Below, in pieces: positions 24,213-32,613 of a stretch of 64,000 bases of DNA (positions are counted from its first letter, which is position 1; every line of letters starts with the position of its first letter). The position numbers and the translations under genes are program-made. Source of the DNA: Phycisphaerae bacterium (lineage in GTDB: Bacteria; Planctomycetota; Phycisphaerae; UBA1845; CAIVHJ01); NCBI GenBank assembly GCA_022072405.1, contig JAJVHX010000007.1, positions 124,001-188,000 on the forward strand, in the 5' to 3' direction. Below the pieces are notes generated by a model. That model searched no databases, was not told where the DNA came from, and was given only the letters and a program-made list of their open reading frames with translations.

Positions 24213-26792
24213 GTGAAAGATGCAACGATGTGGTCCACCGCAGATGCAGTATTGCGGAAACCTGAGGTCGATGTGGTTACACGTCGCGCGGCGCAGGCGC
24301 CGGTTTGGTCGTTTTGCCGGTGGCTGGTTGTCCTGGGAGCAGTGTTGCTGGCATTTTGCGGCAGCACCGCACTGGCCAGCGAAGCGGATCTGGCGATTCC
24401 TGATCTGCATCAAGGCACGTTTCACCTGCCGGTCTTTGGATCGGTGACGGCTTGGAATTTGCTGGCGGTTGGAGCTGGCATCATTGCCATCACACTGGGA
24501 TTCAGTTTGTACCTGCGGACCCAGATTCACAAACTGCCGGCGCACAAATCGATGCTGAACGTCGCGGATACCATTTACATGACCTGCAAAACCTACTTGG
24601 TGCAGCAGGGCAAGTTCCTCGCCATGCTGTTTATCATCATGGGTTCCGCCATGACCTATTATTTCATGGGTCTGCAGCATGAATCCGCCAAAACCGCAGC
24701 ACTGGTGTTATTTTTCTCGGTTGTAGGTATGGGCGGTTCATACTGCGTGGCGTGGTATGGGATTCGCGTCAATACCTACGCCAACTGCCGCACGGCCTTT
24801 GCCTCGTTGCGCGGTGAGCCGTGGGATGTGGTCAACATCCCGTTGCGGGCGGGGATGAGCGTGGGCTTGTTCCTGATTTCGCTTGAACTGATCATGATGG
24901 TGATCATCCTGCTTTTTGTGCCGCGTGAAATTGTGGGGTACTGCTTCCTCGGTTTTGCCATTGGCGAGTCGCTGGGGGCTTCGGCGTTGCGTATCGCCGG
25001 CGGTATTTTCACGAAGATCGCGGATATCGGCTCCGACCTGATGAAGATCGTCTTCAAGGTCAAGGAAGATGATCCTCGTAACCCCGGTGTGATTGCCGAC
25101 TGTACCGGTGACAATGCCGGTGATTCGGTCGGCCCGACTGCCGATGGATTTGAAACCTATGGGGTGACCGGCGTAGCGCTGATTTCCTTTATCACGCTGG
25201 CGGTGACTGCCAAGGCGGGCGTGGATAATTATCTCGACTTGCAGGCTAAACTGATCGTCTGGATCTTCGCCATGCGCTTTCTGATGGACTGCATGTCGGG
25301 TATTTCCTATTTCATCAACCAGGCGATTTCTGAGAGCAAGTATCGCGGACTCAAGGAGTTTAACTTTGAAGCTCCTCTGACCCGCCTGATCGTGATCGCT
25401 TCGTTGTTGTGTATTTCGACTTCATATTTCATGAGCTGGCTGCTCATCAAAGATATCTCGGTTGTCAAGGCCGGCGTGGAGATGATGTTGCCTAACCTGT
25501 GGTGGCAACTGGCGACCATCATCAGTTGTGGCACACTGGCGGCGGTGCTGATCCCGGAATTCACCAAAATCTTCACCAGTTCCCATTCCAAGCATGTGCA
25601 TGAAATTGTGACCGCCTCGCGCGAAGGCGGGGCCTCGCTGACTATTTTGTCCGGGATCGTGGCGGGCAATTTCAGCGCCTTCTGGATGGGGATGCTGATC
25701 ATGGGACTGATGTCCGGAGCCTATTTTGTGAGCGGCTACGGACTGGGTAACGTGATGGGTGAACACGCCTCGATTTTTGCATTCGGCCTGGTGGCCTTTG
25801 GTTTCTTGTGCATGGGCCCGGTTAACATCGCGGTGGATAGTTATGGCCCGGTGACGGACAACGCCCAGTCGGTCTTTGAGCTGGCCCAGACGGAATCGAT
25901 CCCCGGCATCAAGGAAGAGATCAAACGTGATTTCGGCTTTGAACCTGATTTCCAGCGGGGCAAACATTATCTGGAGTCCAACGATTCCGCCGGTAATACC
26001 TTCAAGGCGACGGCCAAGCCGGTACTGATTGGTACAGCCGTTGTCGGTGCGACGACGATGATCTTCTCGATCATTCTGTTGCTGGATAAGGCGGGCCTGC
26101 TGCAGATCAGCCTGACCGATGCTCCGGTCATTCTTGGCTTTCTCTGCGGCGGGGCGGTGATCCACTGGTTTGGTGGAGCCTCGATGCAGGCGGTGACCAC
26201 CGGGGCTTACCGGGCGGTGGAGTTCATCAAACGCAACATGAATCTCGATAAGAAAGAGGCGGACCTCAACGATTCGATCACTGTGGTTAAAATCTGTACC
26301 CAGTATGCCCAGAAAGGCATGTGGAACATTTTTATTGCCCTGATGTCGATCACCCTGGCATTTGCCTTTTTTGATCCCAACTTCTTTGTCGCCTATCTCA
26401 TTTCCATTGCCTGCTTTGGTCTGTTCCAGGCGATCTACATGGCCAATGCCGGTGGCGCCTGGGATAATGCCAAGAAACTGGTCGAAGTGGACCTCAAAGA
26501 GAAGAACACTCCCCTGCATGCCGCGACGGTGATCGGCGACACGGTGGGTGATCCCTTCAAGGATACTACGTCGGTGGCCCTCAATCCGATCATCAAGTTT
26601 TCGACGCTGTTCGGTCTGCTGGCGGTGGAAATCGCGGTGAAAATGAAAGAGGCGGCGCATGCCAGCCATGGAACGGATTACACCGCCTATTTTGGCGTAG
26701 CCATGCTGGTGATCGCCCTGGTTTTTGTCTACCGTTCCTTCTATGCCATGCGGATTCCGCAGGATCCCGCACTGGCCAAAATGGCTCATTGA
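24213..26792 (+). CDS. hppA: Membrane-bound ion-pumping pyrophosphatase
   Basis: The 859-residue integral membrane enzyme hydrolyses pyrophosphate and pumps H+ and/or Na+. Family motifs are present: EDDPRNPG (about 286), GDNAGDSVGPTADGFETYG, and near the C-terminus GGAWDNAKK and GDTVGDPFKDTT. The segment GNTFKAT (594-600) has Lys at the position that marks K+-independent enzymes, so K+-independence is likely. Several normally strict positions differ (for example GDSVGPTADGFE instead of GDCAGMAADLFE), which suggests a divergent subfamily. An extra N-terminal region of about 80 residues contains one additional hydrophobic segment (WLVVLGAVLLAFCGSTALA). The GTG start is supported by AGGAG nine bases upstream. 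It is monocistronic, with a strong terminator after it. Confidence 0.96.
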   Translation: MKDATMWSTADAVLRKPEVDVVTRRAAQAPVWSFCRWLVVLGAVLLAFCGSTALASEADLAIPDLHQGTFHLPVFGSVTAWNLLAVGAGIIAITLGFSLYLRTQIHKLPAHKSMLNVADTIYMTCKTYLVQQGKFLAMLFIIMGSAMTYYFMGLQHESAKTAALVLFFSVVGMGGSYCVAWYGIRVNTYANCRTAFASLRGEPWDVVNIPLRAGMSVGLFLISLELIMMVIILLFVPREIVGYCFLGFAIGESLGASALRIAGGIFTKIADIGSDLMKIVFKVKEDDPRNPGVIADCTGDNAGDSVGPTADGFETYGVTGVALISFITLAVTAKAGVDNYLDLQAKLIVWIFAMRFLMDCMSGISYFINQAISESKYRGLKEFNFEAPLTRLIVIASLLCISTSYFMSWLLIKDISVVKAGVEMMLPNLWWQLATIISCGTLAAVLIPEFTKIFTSSHSKHVHEIVTASREGGASLTILSGIVAGNFSAFWMGMLIMGLMSGAYFVSGYGLGNVMGEHASIFAFGLVAFGFLCMGPVNIAVDSYGPVTDNAQSVFELAQTESIPGIKEEIKRDFGFEPDFQRGKHYLESNDSAGNTFKATAKPVLIGTAVVGATTMIFSIILLLDKAGLLQISLTDAPVILGFLCGGAVIHWFGGASMQAVTTGAYRAVEFIKRNMNLDKKEADLNDSITVVKICTQYAQKGMWNIFIALMSITLAFAFFDPNFFVAYLISIACFGLFQAIYMANAGGAWDNAKKLVEVDLKEKNTPLHAATVIGDTVGDPFKDTTSVALNPIIKFSTLFGLLAVEIAVKMKEAAHASHGTDYTAYFGVAMLVIALVFVYRSFYAMRIPQDPALAKMAH

Positions 26793-26822
26793 TGGTTGAT
26801 CGGTGAAGCATGTATATTTTCC

Positions 26823-26851
26823 GCACCCGGCCTGTGGCCGGGTGCTTTTTT
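26823..26851 (+). terminator. Rho-independent terminator of hppA
   Basis: A 10-bp stem, GCACCCGGCC (26823-26832) pairing with GGCCGGGTGC (26836-26845), with a 3-base loop, is followed by six T residues. It lies 31 bases after the hppA stop. Confidence 0.92.
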
Positions 26852-26952
26852 ATGGGCCGGTGGAGGGGATTCACTCGCCACCACGAATTCTGTATGATGG
26901 TTGTTTCTGTTTGTTTCGCTATTGGTTAACCATTAATGACTGACGACTGATT

Positions 26953-27336
26953 ATGTCTTCTATCGATGCTCGACAATTTGCGGTGGCGGCGGCCCGGCTG
27001 GCGACGGAGTTGAAGTGCAGCGAGGTGGTGGTGCTGGACTTGCGCGGCAAGTGCGGCGTCGCTGATTATTTCGTGATCGCCACCGGCACCAGCGAGCGCC
27101 AGATGATCGCGGTGGGCGAGCATATCGACGTATATGCCGCTTCAATCAATCACCATCTGTTTAACCATCGTCGCCTCGATAGCCATGTGTGGGTGCTGCT
27201 CGATTATGTCGACGTGGTCATTCACATTTTCGACCACGACCATCGTGATTATTACGACCTCGAACTGCTGTGGGGGGACGCGCCGAAGGTGGAATGGTCG
27301 CCTGCTGAGCCGGTCCTTTCCGAGCCGCGAGCGTAA
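26953..27336 (+). CDS. rsfS: Ribosome silencing factor RsfS
   Basis: The 127-residue protein binds uL14 of the large subunit and blocks subunit joining when nutrients are scarce. It matches the family in VVVLDLRGKCGVADYFVIAT, GTSERQM, the SHVWVLLDYVDVVIHIF core, and the DYYDLELLWGDAP tail. The last residues SEPRA and the stop codon TAA (27334-27336) come from a copy of the palindromic RERS-type repeat, so the natural C-terminus has been altered by repeat insertion. argS begins 15 bases later, so the two are probably co-transcribed. Confidence 0.94.
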   Translation: MSSIDARQFAVAAARLATELKCSEVVVLDLRGKCGVADYFVIATGTSERQMIAVGEHIDVYAASINHHLFNHRRLDSHVWVLLDYVDVVIHIFDHDHRDYYDLELLWGDAPKVEWSPAEPVLSEPRA

Positions 27337-27344
27337 GCGAGCGG
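27321..27344. repeat. RERS-type repeat at the rsfS-argS junction
   Basis: The unit CGAGCCGCGAGCGTAAGCGA followed by GCGG spans the end of rsfS. It supplies the last codons and the TAA stop of rsfS and sits where the argS ribosome-binding site would be. Related units occur at 16248, 53805 and 63199. Confidence 0.75.
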
Positions 27345-27351
27345 GTAATCC

Positions 27352-29334
27352 ATGCAGAATATCCGCCAGATAATCAGTGAGCGAGTGGGGCAGGTGTTGC
27401 AAAGCCAGTGGGGTGTGCAGCTGGGGGAGAACGCTGCGCAGGTGCGGCCGAGCGGCGATACGAAATTCGGGGATTACCAGTCCAACTGCGCCATGGGCCT
27501 GGCCAGGCAACTGGGCTTGAAACCACGCGACGTCGCCCAGGCAATTATGGCCAATCTGAATATTGCTGATATCTGCGAACCCCCCGAAATCGCCGGCCCG
27601 GGGTTTATCAACTTTCGCCTCAAACCGGAATACCTGACAAACGCACTGGATCGAGTTCCATCAATCCCCCATCCGCCTGTGGAATTAGCCACTGGAGAGA
27701 CATTGCAAGATCGTTTGGGTATGCCAAAATCCACTACACGGCAGATCATTCCCATAGACATGTCCAGCCCCAACCTGGCCAAGGAAATGCACGTCGGACA
27801 CTTGCGCCCCACGGTGATCGGTGATGCCGTCGCCCGTATCCTCGAATTCATCGGCCACCAGGTCCACCGCCTCAACCACGTCGGCGACTGGGGTACGCAA
27901 TTTGGAATGCTGGTCCAGTACATTCGTGATATTCCTGATCAGTGGCTGACAGATAAAATTTTAGGTGAAGATGAGTTGATCTCTCAGTTGGACAGCACAG
28001 GACTTGATGAAGCCTCCCTTGCAGATTTAATTAGAAATATGATCAGAACCAAAGAATCGCCTGTTGCAGTTATCAAAATTCAAGATCTCGAAGAGTTTTA
28101 CATCCGCGCAAAAGACAAGTTTGATAGAGATCCAGAGTTTGCTCAGCGTGCTAGGCAAGCAGTTGTTCGACTCCAAAATCATGAACCAGAAATATTGGTG
28201 ACGTGGTTGGCTTTTCGTTCGGAATCATTGGAACATTGTCACAAAATCTATGAGATTCTAACTATTGAGAATCTCATCGATCGCGGAGAGAGCTTTTATA
28301 ACGAGATGCTGCCGGGGGTGGTGCAGGAGTTGCTTGAGAAAGGCGTGGCGGTGGAGAGCGATGGGGCGATCTGTGTTTTTCCGTCGGGGTTCAAGGGTCG
28401 TGACGGGGAACCGCTGCCGCTGATCATCCGCAAGTCGGATGGTGGATTTGGATATGCCACGACTGATCTCGCAGCTCTGAAACATCGTATTACGGTAATG
28501 CACGCCGACCGGATCATCTATGTCGTCGGCAATCAGCAGAAGCAGCATTTCGAGATGCTATTCGCGGCGCTGAAGATGATCGGGTGGAAAAAAGAGACGG
28601 ATTCGCCTGATAACCAAATCGCGCAGGCTAAAGCCTGCGGCTCTTTGACGGAAACAATTCACCTGGCGACGGGGATGCTGCTGAAGGAGGATGGATCGCC
28701 CTTCAAAACCCGCGAAGGCGGAACGGTCAAACTCAAGGATCTGCTCAATGAAGCGGTCGAGCGCTGCCGCGCGTTTCTGCAGGCCAATGAAGCCAATCCG
28801 GAAAAACAGCGCGGCTATTCACCGGAACAGATTGAGCATATGGCCAAGGTGATCGGCATCGCGGCGGTGAAATATTTTGAACTGTCGCATCATTACGGCA
28901 CCGATTATCGCTTCGACTGGGAGGAGATGCTGGCCCTGGAGGGCAACACCGCCCCCTATATGCTTTACGCCTACGCCCGCATTCAGAGCATTCTCCGCAA
29001 GTCAGCGAATGGCGGGGAACGAACGACGAACAACGAAAGACAAACGACGGTACTCACGCATCCCGCCGAATTGGCCCTGGCTAAGCAACTATTGCGTTTT
29101 CCGGAAATCATCGAGCAACTGGGCAGTGAATTGCGGCCCAACCTGCTGACAGAATATCTTTATGACCTCAGCAAGACCTTCAGCACCTTTTACGACCGCA
29201 AGACCGGCGTGCGGGTGGTGGATGCGGAGAATGCCGTCGCCCGCCAGACTCGTCTGCTGCTTTGTGAACTGACCGGCCGGGCGCTCAAGCTGGGTCTGAG
29301 CCTGCTGGGCATCGGCACCCTCGACCGCATGTAA
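27352..29334 (+). CDS. argS: Arginyl-tRNA synthetase with two insertions
   Basis: The class I enzyme charges tRNA-Arg. The 660 residues include the N-terminal tRNA-binding region, the HIGH motif as HVGH (147-150) within SSPNLAKEMHVGHLRPTV, and NHVGDWGTQFGMLVQYI. Next come KSDGGFGYATTDLAALKHR, a KMSKS-region equivalent GSPFKTREGGTV, and an anticodon-binding DALR domain beginning NTAPYMLYAYARIQSI and ending LDRM. Two short insertions are visible. AQAKACGS (about 425-432) is encoded by a palindromic repeat. NGGERTTNNERQTT (about 557-570) comes from a simple-sequence tract in the DALR domain. The catalytic core is intact, so the enzyme should be functional. The middle segment 27,940-28,260 is much more AT-rich than the rest of the gene. 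Confidence 0.96.
   Translation: MQNIRQIISERVGQVLQSQWGVQLGENAAQVRPSGDTKFGDYQSNCAMGLARQLGLKPRDVAQAIMANLNIADICEPPEIAGPGFINFRLKPEYLTNALDRVPSIPHPPVELATGETLQDRLGMPKSTTRQIIPIDMSSPNLAKEMHVGHLRPTVIGDAVARILEFIGHQVHRLNHVGDWGTQFGMLVQYIRDIPDQWLTDKILGEDELISQLDSTGLDEASLADLIRNMIRTKESPVAVIKIQDLEEFYIRAKDKFDRDPEFAQRARQAVVRLQNHEPEILVTWLAFRSESLEHCHKIYEILTIENLIDRGESFYNEMLPGVVQELLEKGVAVESDGAICVFPSGFKGRDGEPLPLIIRKSDGGFGYATTDLAALKHRITVMHADRIIYVVGNQQKQHFEMLFAALKMIGWKKETDSPDNQIAQAKACGSLTETIHLATGMLLKEDGSPFKTREGGTVKLKDLLNEAVERCRAFLQANEANPEKQRGYSPEQIEHMAKVIGIAAVKYFELSHHYGTDYRFDWEEMLALEGNTAPYMLYAYARIQSILRKSANGGERTTNNERQTTVLTHPAELALAKQLLRFPEIIEQLGSELRPNLLTEYLYDLSKTFSTFYDRKTGVRVVDAENAVARQTRLLLCELTGRALKLGLSLLGIGTLDRM
28618..28647. 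repeat. GCAGGCTAAAGCCTGC palindromic repeat inside argS
   Basis: A 30-base segment here is identical, in reverse complement, to 35477-35506 in an intergenic region. The centre is the palindrome GCAGGCTAAAGCCTGC followed by GGCTC. It is translated as part of argS without breaking the frame. Confidence 0.85.
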
Positions 29335-29478
29335 TTCTCAATGACAAACCGGACAACCCCAGATCACCTGATTAGTATTGAATCCGAACGATAACAGTAC
29401 ACTTGCCCGAATTCCCCTGTGGCATGGGACAGGGCGATCGTGTAGAAAATAGGGTACATCTCGAATCAGGAGCAGATC

Positions 29479-31479
29479 ATGAGCAGCGGTGAACAATTGT
29501 GGTCCCCGGGGCGGGAGCGGGTGGAGCGATCGCAGATGTATCAGTTCCTGCAGCGGGTGGCGAAGCAATATCAAATCGAAGCGAATTACCCGGCACTGCA
29601 TCGCTGGTCGATCGAGCGGAGCGATCTTTTCTGGGGGGAAATATTGAACTATGCAGAGATTGCACCGCTGAAACCGGCGGCGTCTGTCCGGCGGGGCGAA
29701 GGGATGCTGGGAACCAGCTGGTTTCCGGGTATGGAGTTAAACTACGCCGCCCACCTGTTGCGCTGGAATGACGATCAGATTGCGATCATCGCGGAAAATG
29801 AACGGACCCATTATGCCGGTACCGCGCAGGCTGAAGCCGGCGGCTCGGAAAGAACTGTATTGACGTATCGTCAGTTGCGAAGTCTGGTGGCGCGGATGGC
29901 GGCGGCGCTGCGGGCGGCGGGGGTGCGGCGGGGTGATCGGGTGGCGGGTTATGTGCCCAACATGCCGGAGGCGGTCATCGCCATGCTGGCGGCGGCGGCG
30001 CTGGGAGCTGTCTGGTCGAGCTGCAGTCCCGATTTCGGGGTCAATGGGGTGGTGGATCGTTTCGGACAGATCGCCCCGAAGGTACTGGTGGCGGCGGATG
30101 GTTATACCTACAACGGTAAACCGATCGACACACTCGGCAAGCTGGCGGAAATCATTCAGCAACTGCTCAGCGTTGAACAGGTGGTGGTCTTTCCGTTTTT
30201 ACGGGATGAGGCGGATTTGTCGCAGCTCAGATTCGTGAGGGCTGAAGCCCGCTGCACCTTATGGGATGATTTTCTGTGTTCGGCGCCGGAGGAGGAATTG
30301 CGTTTTGAGGCGCTGCCCTTTAATCACCCGCTGTTCATTATGTTTTCTTCCGGCACGACGGGTGTGCCCAAGTGTATTGTGCATGGCCACGGCGGGACGT
30401 TGTTGCAGCACATGAAGGAACTGCAACTGCATACTGATTTGCGGCGCGGCGAGCGGATTTTTTATTTCACTACCTGCGGCTGGATGATGTGGAACTGGAT
30501 GGTGAGCAGCCTGGGCGTGGGGGCGACGCTGGTGCTGTATGAGGGCAATCCTGGTTATCCTGATCTGCATCGCTTATGGCGGATGAGTGCGGAACTGGGT
30601 CTACATGTCTTTGGGACCAGTGCGAAATATATCGCCAGTTGCATGGGGGCGGCGATTCATCCGGGGCGGGAGCATGATCTGTCGGCGTTGCGGTGTATCT
30701 GCTCCACCGGTTCGCCGCTGTCGGTGGATGGTTTTCGCTGGGTGTATGAAGAAGTGCAGGCCGATGTGCAACTGGCCAGCATCTGCGGCGGCACGGATAT
30801 CATCAGTTGTTTCATGCTGGGCAATCCGATGCTGCCGGTCTATGCGGGTGAGATTCAATCTCTGGGACTGGGCATGGATGTGCAGGCCTGGGATGAAAAC
30901 GGCCAGCCGGTCATCGGGCAGAAGGGCGAGCTGGTCTGCTGCCGGCCTTTCCCGTCGCAACCGGTCTGCTTCTGGAATGATCCCGATGGTGCGAAATATC
31001 GCGACGCTTACTTTGAGCATTATCCGAATATCTGGCGGCACGGTGATTTTGTGGAGATCACTGCGCGCGGCGGGGTGGTGGTTTATGGCCGCAGCGACGC
31101 TACACTCAATCCCGGTGGCGTGCGGATCGGCACCGCGGAAATATACCGCCTGGTCGAATCCCTGCCGGAAGTGACTGACAGCCTGGTAGTGGGGCGGGAT
31201 GTGGCCGACGACGTGGAAATCTGCCTGTTTGTGGTATTGCAGCCCGGTCATTCGCTCGACGCTACGCTCGAGAAAAAAATCCGCGACCAGATCGCCGCCG
31301 GTGCGACCCGGCGTCACCTGCCCAAGCATATCCGCCAGGTTACGGCCATTCCCTACACACGCAGCGGCAAAAAAGTAGAAATGGCGGTGGTGCAGGTGTT
31401 GCGCGGTGAAGAGGTCCGCAATCGCACCGCACTGGCCAACCCCGAAGTACTGGATCATTACCGTCATCTGATTCGCTGA
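29479..31479 (+). CDS. Acetoacetyl-CoA synthetase
   Basis: This 666-residue ANL-superfamily adenylate-forming enzyme activates acetoacetate to acetoacetyl-CoA with ATP and CoA. That feeds ketone-body or polyhydroxybutyrate carbon into metabolism. The ATP-binding loop MFSSGTTGVPKCIVHG (about 287-302), the family-specific FYFTTCGWMMWNWMVSSLG, the YGRSDATLNPGGVRIG motif and the C-terminal GKKVEMAV lysine region are present. The N-terminal WF-rich region PGMELNYAAHLL also fits this family better than acetyl-CoA synthetase. Two segments look like translated palindromic repeats: AQAEAGGS (about 116-123) and VRAEARC (about 253-259). It appears monocistronic, with AGGAG upstream at 29468. Confidence 0.92.
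   Translation: MSSGEQLWSPGRERVERSQMYQFLQRVAKQYQIEANYPALHRWSIERSDLFWGEILNYAEIAPLKPAASVRRGEGMLGTSWFPGMELNYAAHLLRWNDDQIAIIAENERTHYAGTAQAEAGGSERTVLTYRQLRSLVARMAAALRAAGVRRGDRVAGYVPNMPEAVIAMLAAAALGAVWSSCSPDFGVNGVVDRFGQIAPKVLVAADGYTYNGKPIDTLGKLAEIIQQLLSVEQVVVFPFLRDEADLSQLRFVRAEARCTLWDDFLCSAPEEELRFEALPFNHPLFIMFSSGTTGVPKCIVHGHGGTLLQHMKELQLHTDLRRGERIFYFTTCGWMMWNWMVSSLGVGATLVLYEGNPGYPDLHRLWRMSAELGLHVFGTSAKYIASCMGAAIHPGREHDLSALRCICSTGSPLSVDGFRWVYEEVQADVQLASICGGTDIISCFMLGNPMLPVYAGEIQSLGLGMDVQAWDENGQPVIGQKGELVCCRPFPSQPVCFWNDPDGAKYRDAYFEHYPNIWRHGDFVEITARGGVVVYGRSDATLNPGGVRIGTAEIYRLVESLPEVTDSLVVGRDVADDVEICLFVVLQPGHSLDATLEKKIRDQIAAGATRRHLPKHIRQVTAIPYTRSGKKVEMAVVQVLRGEEVRNRTALANPEVLDHYRHLIR
29824..29846. repeat. 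Palindromic repeat copy 1 inside acetoacetyl-CoA synthetase gene
   Basis: GCGCAGGCTGAAGCCGGC followed by GGCTC matches the argS copy (28621-28643) at 21 of 23 positions. It is read in the same frame as in argS, giving AQAEAGGS here and AQAKACGS there. Confidence 0.7.
30235..30251. repeat. Palindromic repeat copy 2 inside acetoacetyl-CoA synthetase gene
   Basis: GTGAGGGCTGAAGCCCGC resembles the centre of the GCAGGCTxAAGCCTGC family with compensated arms (GGGCT/AGCCC). It encodes VRAEAR in a spot that reads as a loop. The match is shorter than the others. Confidence 0.5.
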
Positions 31480-31757
31480 GACGATCCGGCGAACATCCGG
31501 TTGCCTCTAGCCCGACGACCGATAAAACGAAAATAATCTCCGACCGCTTCATCACTACCCTTATTGTGCTTTAAGGCATGATTATCGGACATGCTGCCGG
31601 CGAGTTGCGCGCCGCAGTATCACCCGTTCAACGTCTTGTAATTGAATATTCAGGTGCGCTGCCTGCGGGACGATAGAGGTAAAGCGTGGTGCCAAACGAG
31701 CATGATTCGGACCGGCCCACCACTATCGCCGCTCGACCGGTCCACAGGATCAGAATT

Positions 31758-32579
31758 ATGAAGCGATTGACCATTTTCGTGGGAATTATGGGTATCAACC
31801 TGCTGGGGCTGGCGGGCTGTCAGCAGCCCACTCATCAGCAGCACATGACCTTCCTGCCGGCCAGCGAGCATATCGCCAGCGGGTCGGGTTACACACTGGC
31901 TCCGCCCGATCGGGTGCAGATCTTCTCGCCGCAGGCGCGGGAGATCGACGGCGAATATACCATCCGTTCTGACGGTACGATTCGCCTGAAGCTGCTGGGC
32001 AACGTGCGCATCGCCGGTCTGACTGCCCACGAAGCAGCCGCCAAATTGCAGCAGGAACTCATACCCTACTATAAAAATCCGCTGGTGGATGTGAGCATCG
32101 ATCGCTATGCCAGCAAGGTGTTTTACGTTTATGGTGAAATCGCGGGCGGTGGTGCGGGGGGTGGTGATCGCGGAGCCATCAACGTGCCGATTACCGGCCG
32201 CGATACGATCCTGACGGTGCTGACCAATTATCCGCCGTCGCAGAATGCGGCGTTGGACAATATTCATCTGATCCGGCCGGGCAAGGATGCGGATCATTCC
32301 CAGATTCTGGTCATCAATTTCGCCAAAATGGTCTCCTCCGGTGACCGGACGCAGAATTACCTGCTGCAGGAGGGTGACTTCCTGTGGGTGCCGCCGACAC
32401 CGATGGCCTGGGTGGGCTATCGCATCCGCGAAATCCTGCAACCGGTCAATCCGGTGATCGAAGCCTACCAGACGCCCGCTTCGGTCAAGAGCGCCGACGA
32501 AGTCTATGAAGAGGATGATAACGATAATGACAACAGCGGCGTCTACAACAATGTGCTGGGCCGGTTGCGCATCCCCTGA
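31758..32579 (+). CDS. Wza-like outer-membrane polysaccharide export lipoprotein
   Basis: The start at 31758 (MKRLTIFVGIMGINLLGLAGC) is chosen because it gives a lipoprotein signal with lipobox LAGC; the longer frame has no such signal. The 273-residue product has the poly_export region (YTLAPPDRVQIF, EYTIRSDGTIRLKLLGNVRI), then ELIPYYKNPLVDVSIDRYAS. A SLBB-like beta-grasp follows (KVFYVYGEIAGG). It ends in a short acidic tail. Wza-type proteins form the outer-membrane exit channel for exopolysaccharide. It is shorter than E. coli Wza (about 380) and more like EpsE/GumB types. It starts a chain of co-directional genes with the Wzz-like and BY-kinase genes. Confidence 0.88.
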   Translation: MKRLTIFVGIMGINLLGLAGCQQPTHQQHMTFLPASEHIASGSGYTLAPPDRVQIFSPQAREIDGEYTIRSDGTIRLKLLGNVRIAGLTAHEAAAKLQQELIPYYKNPLVDVSIDRYASKVFYVYGEIAGGGAGGGDRGAINVPITGRDTILTVLTNYPPSQNAALDNIHLIRPGKDADHSQILVINFAKMVSSGDRTQNYLLQEGDFLWVPPTPMAWVGYRIREILQPVNPVIEAYQTPASVKSADEVYEEDDNDNDNSGVYNNVLGRLRIP

Positions 32580-32613
32580 TCCGGTGCGGTCTTGAAATGG
32601 AGTAACGAGAACC

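Noticed and set aside
25422..26789. 455-codon minus-strand frame opposite hppA
   Set aside because: His/Arg/Gln-rich antisense product with no domain; the pyrophosphatase reading is unambiguous.
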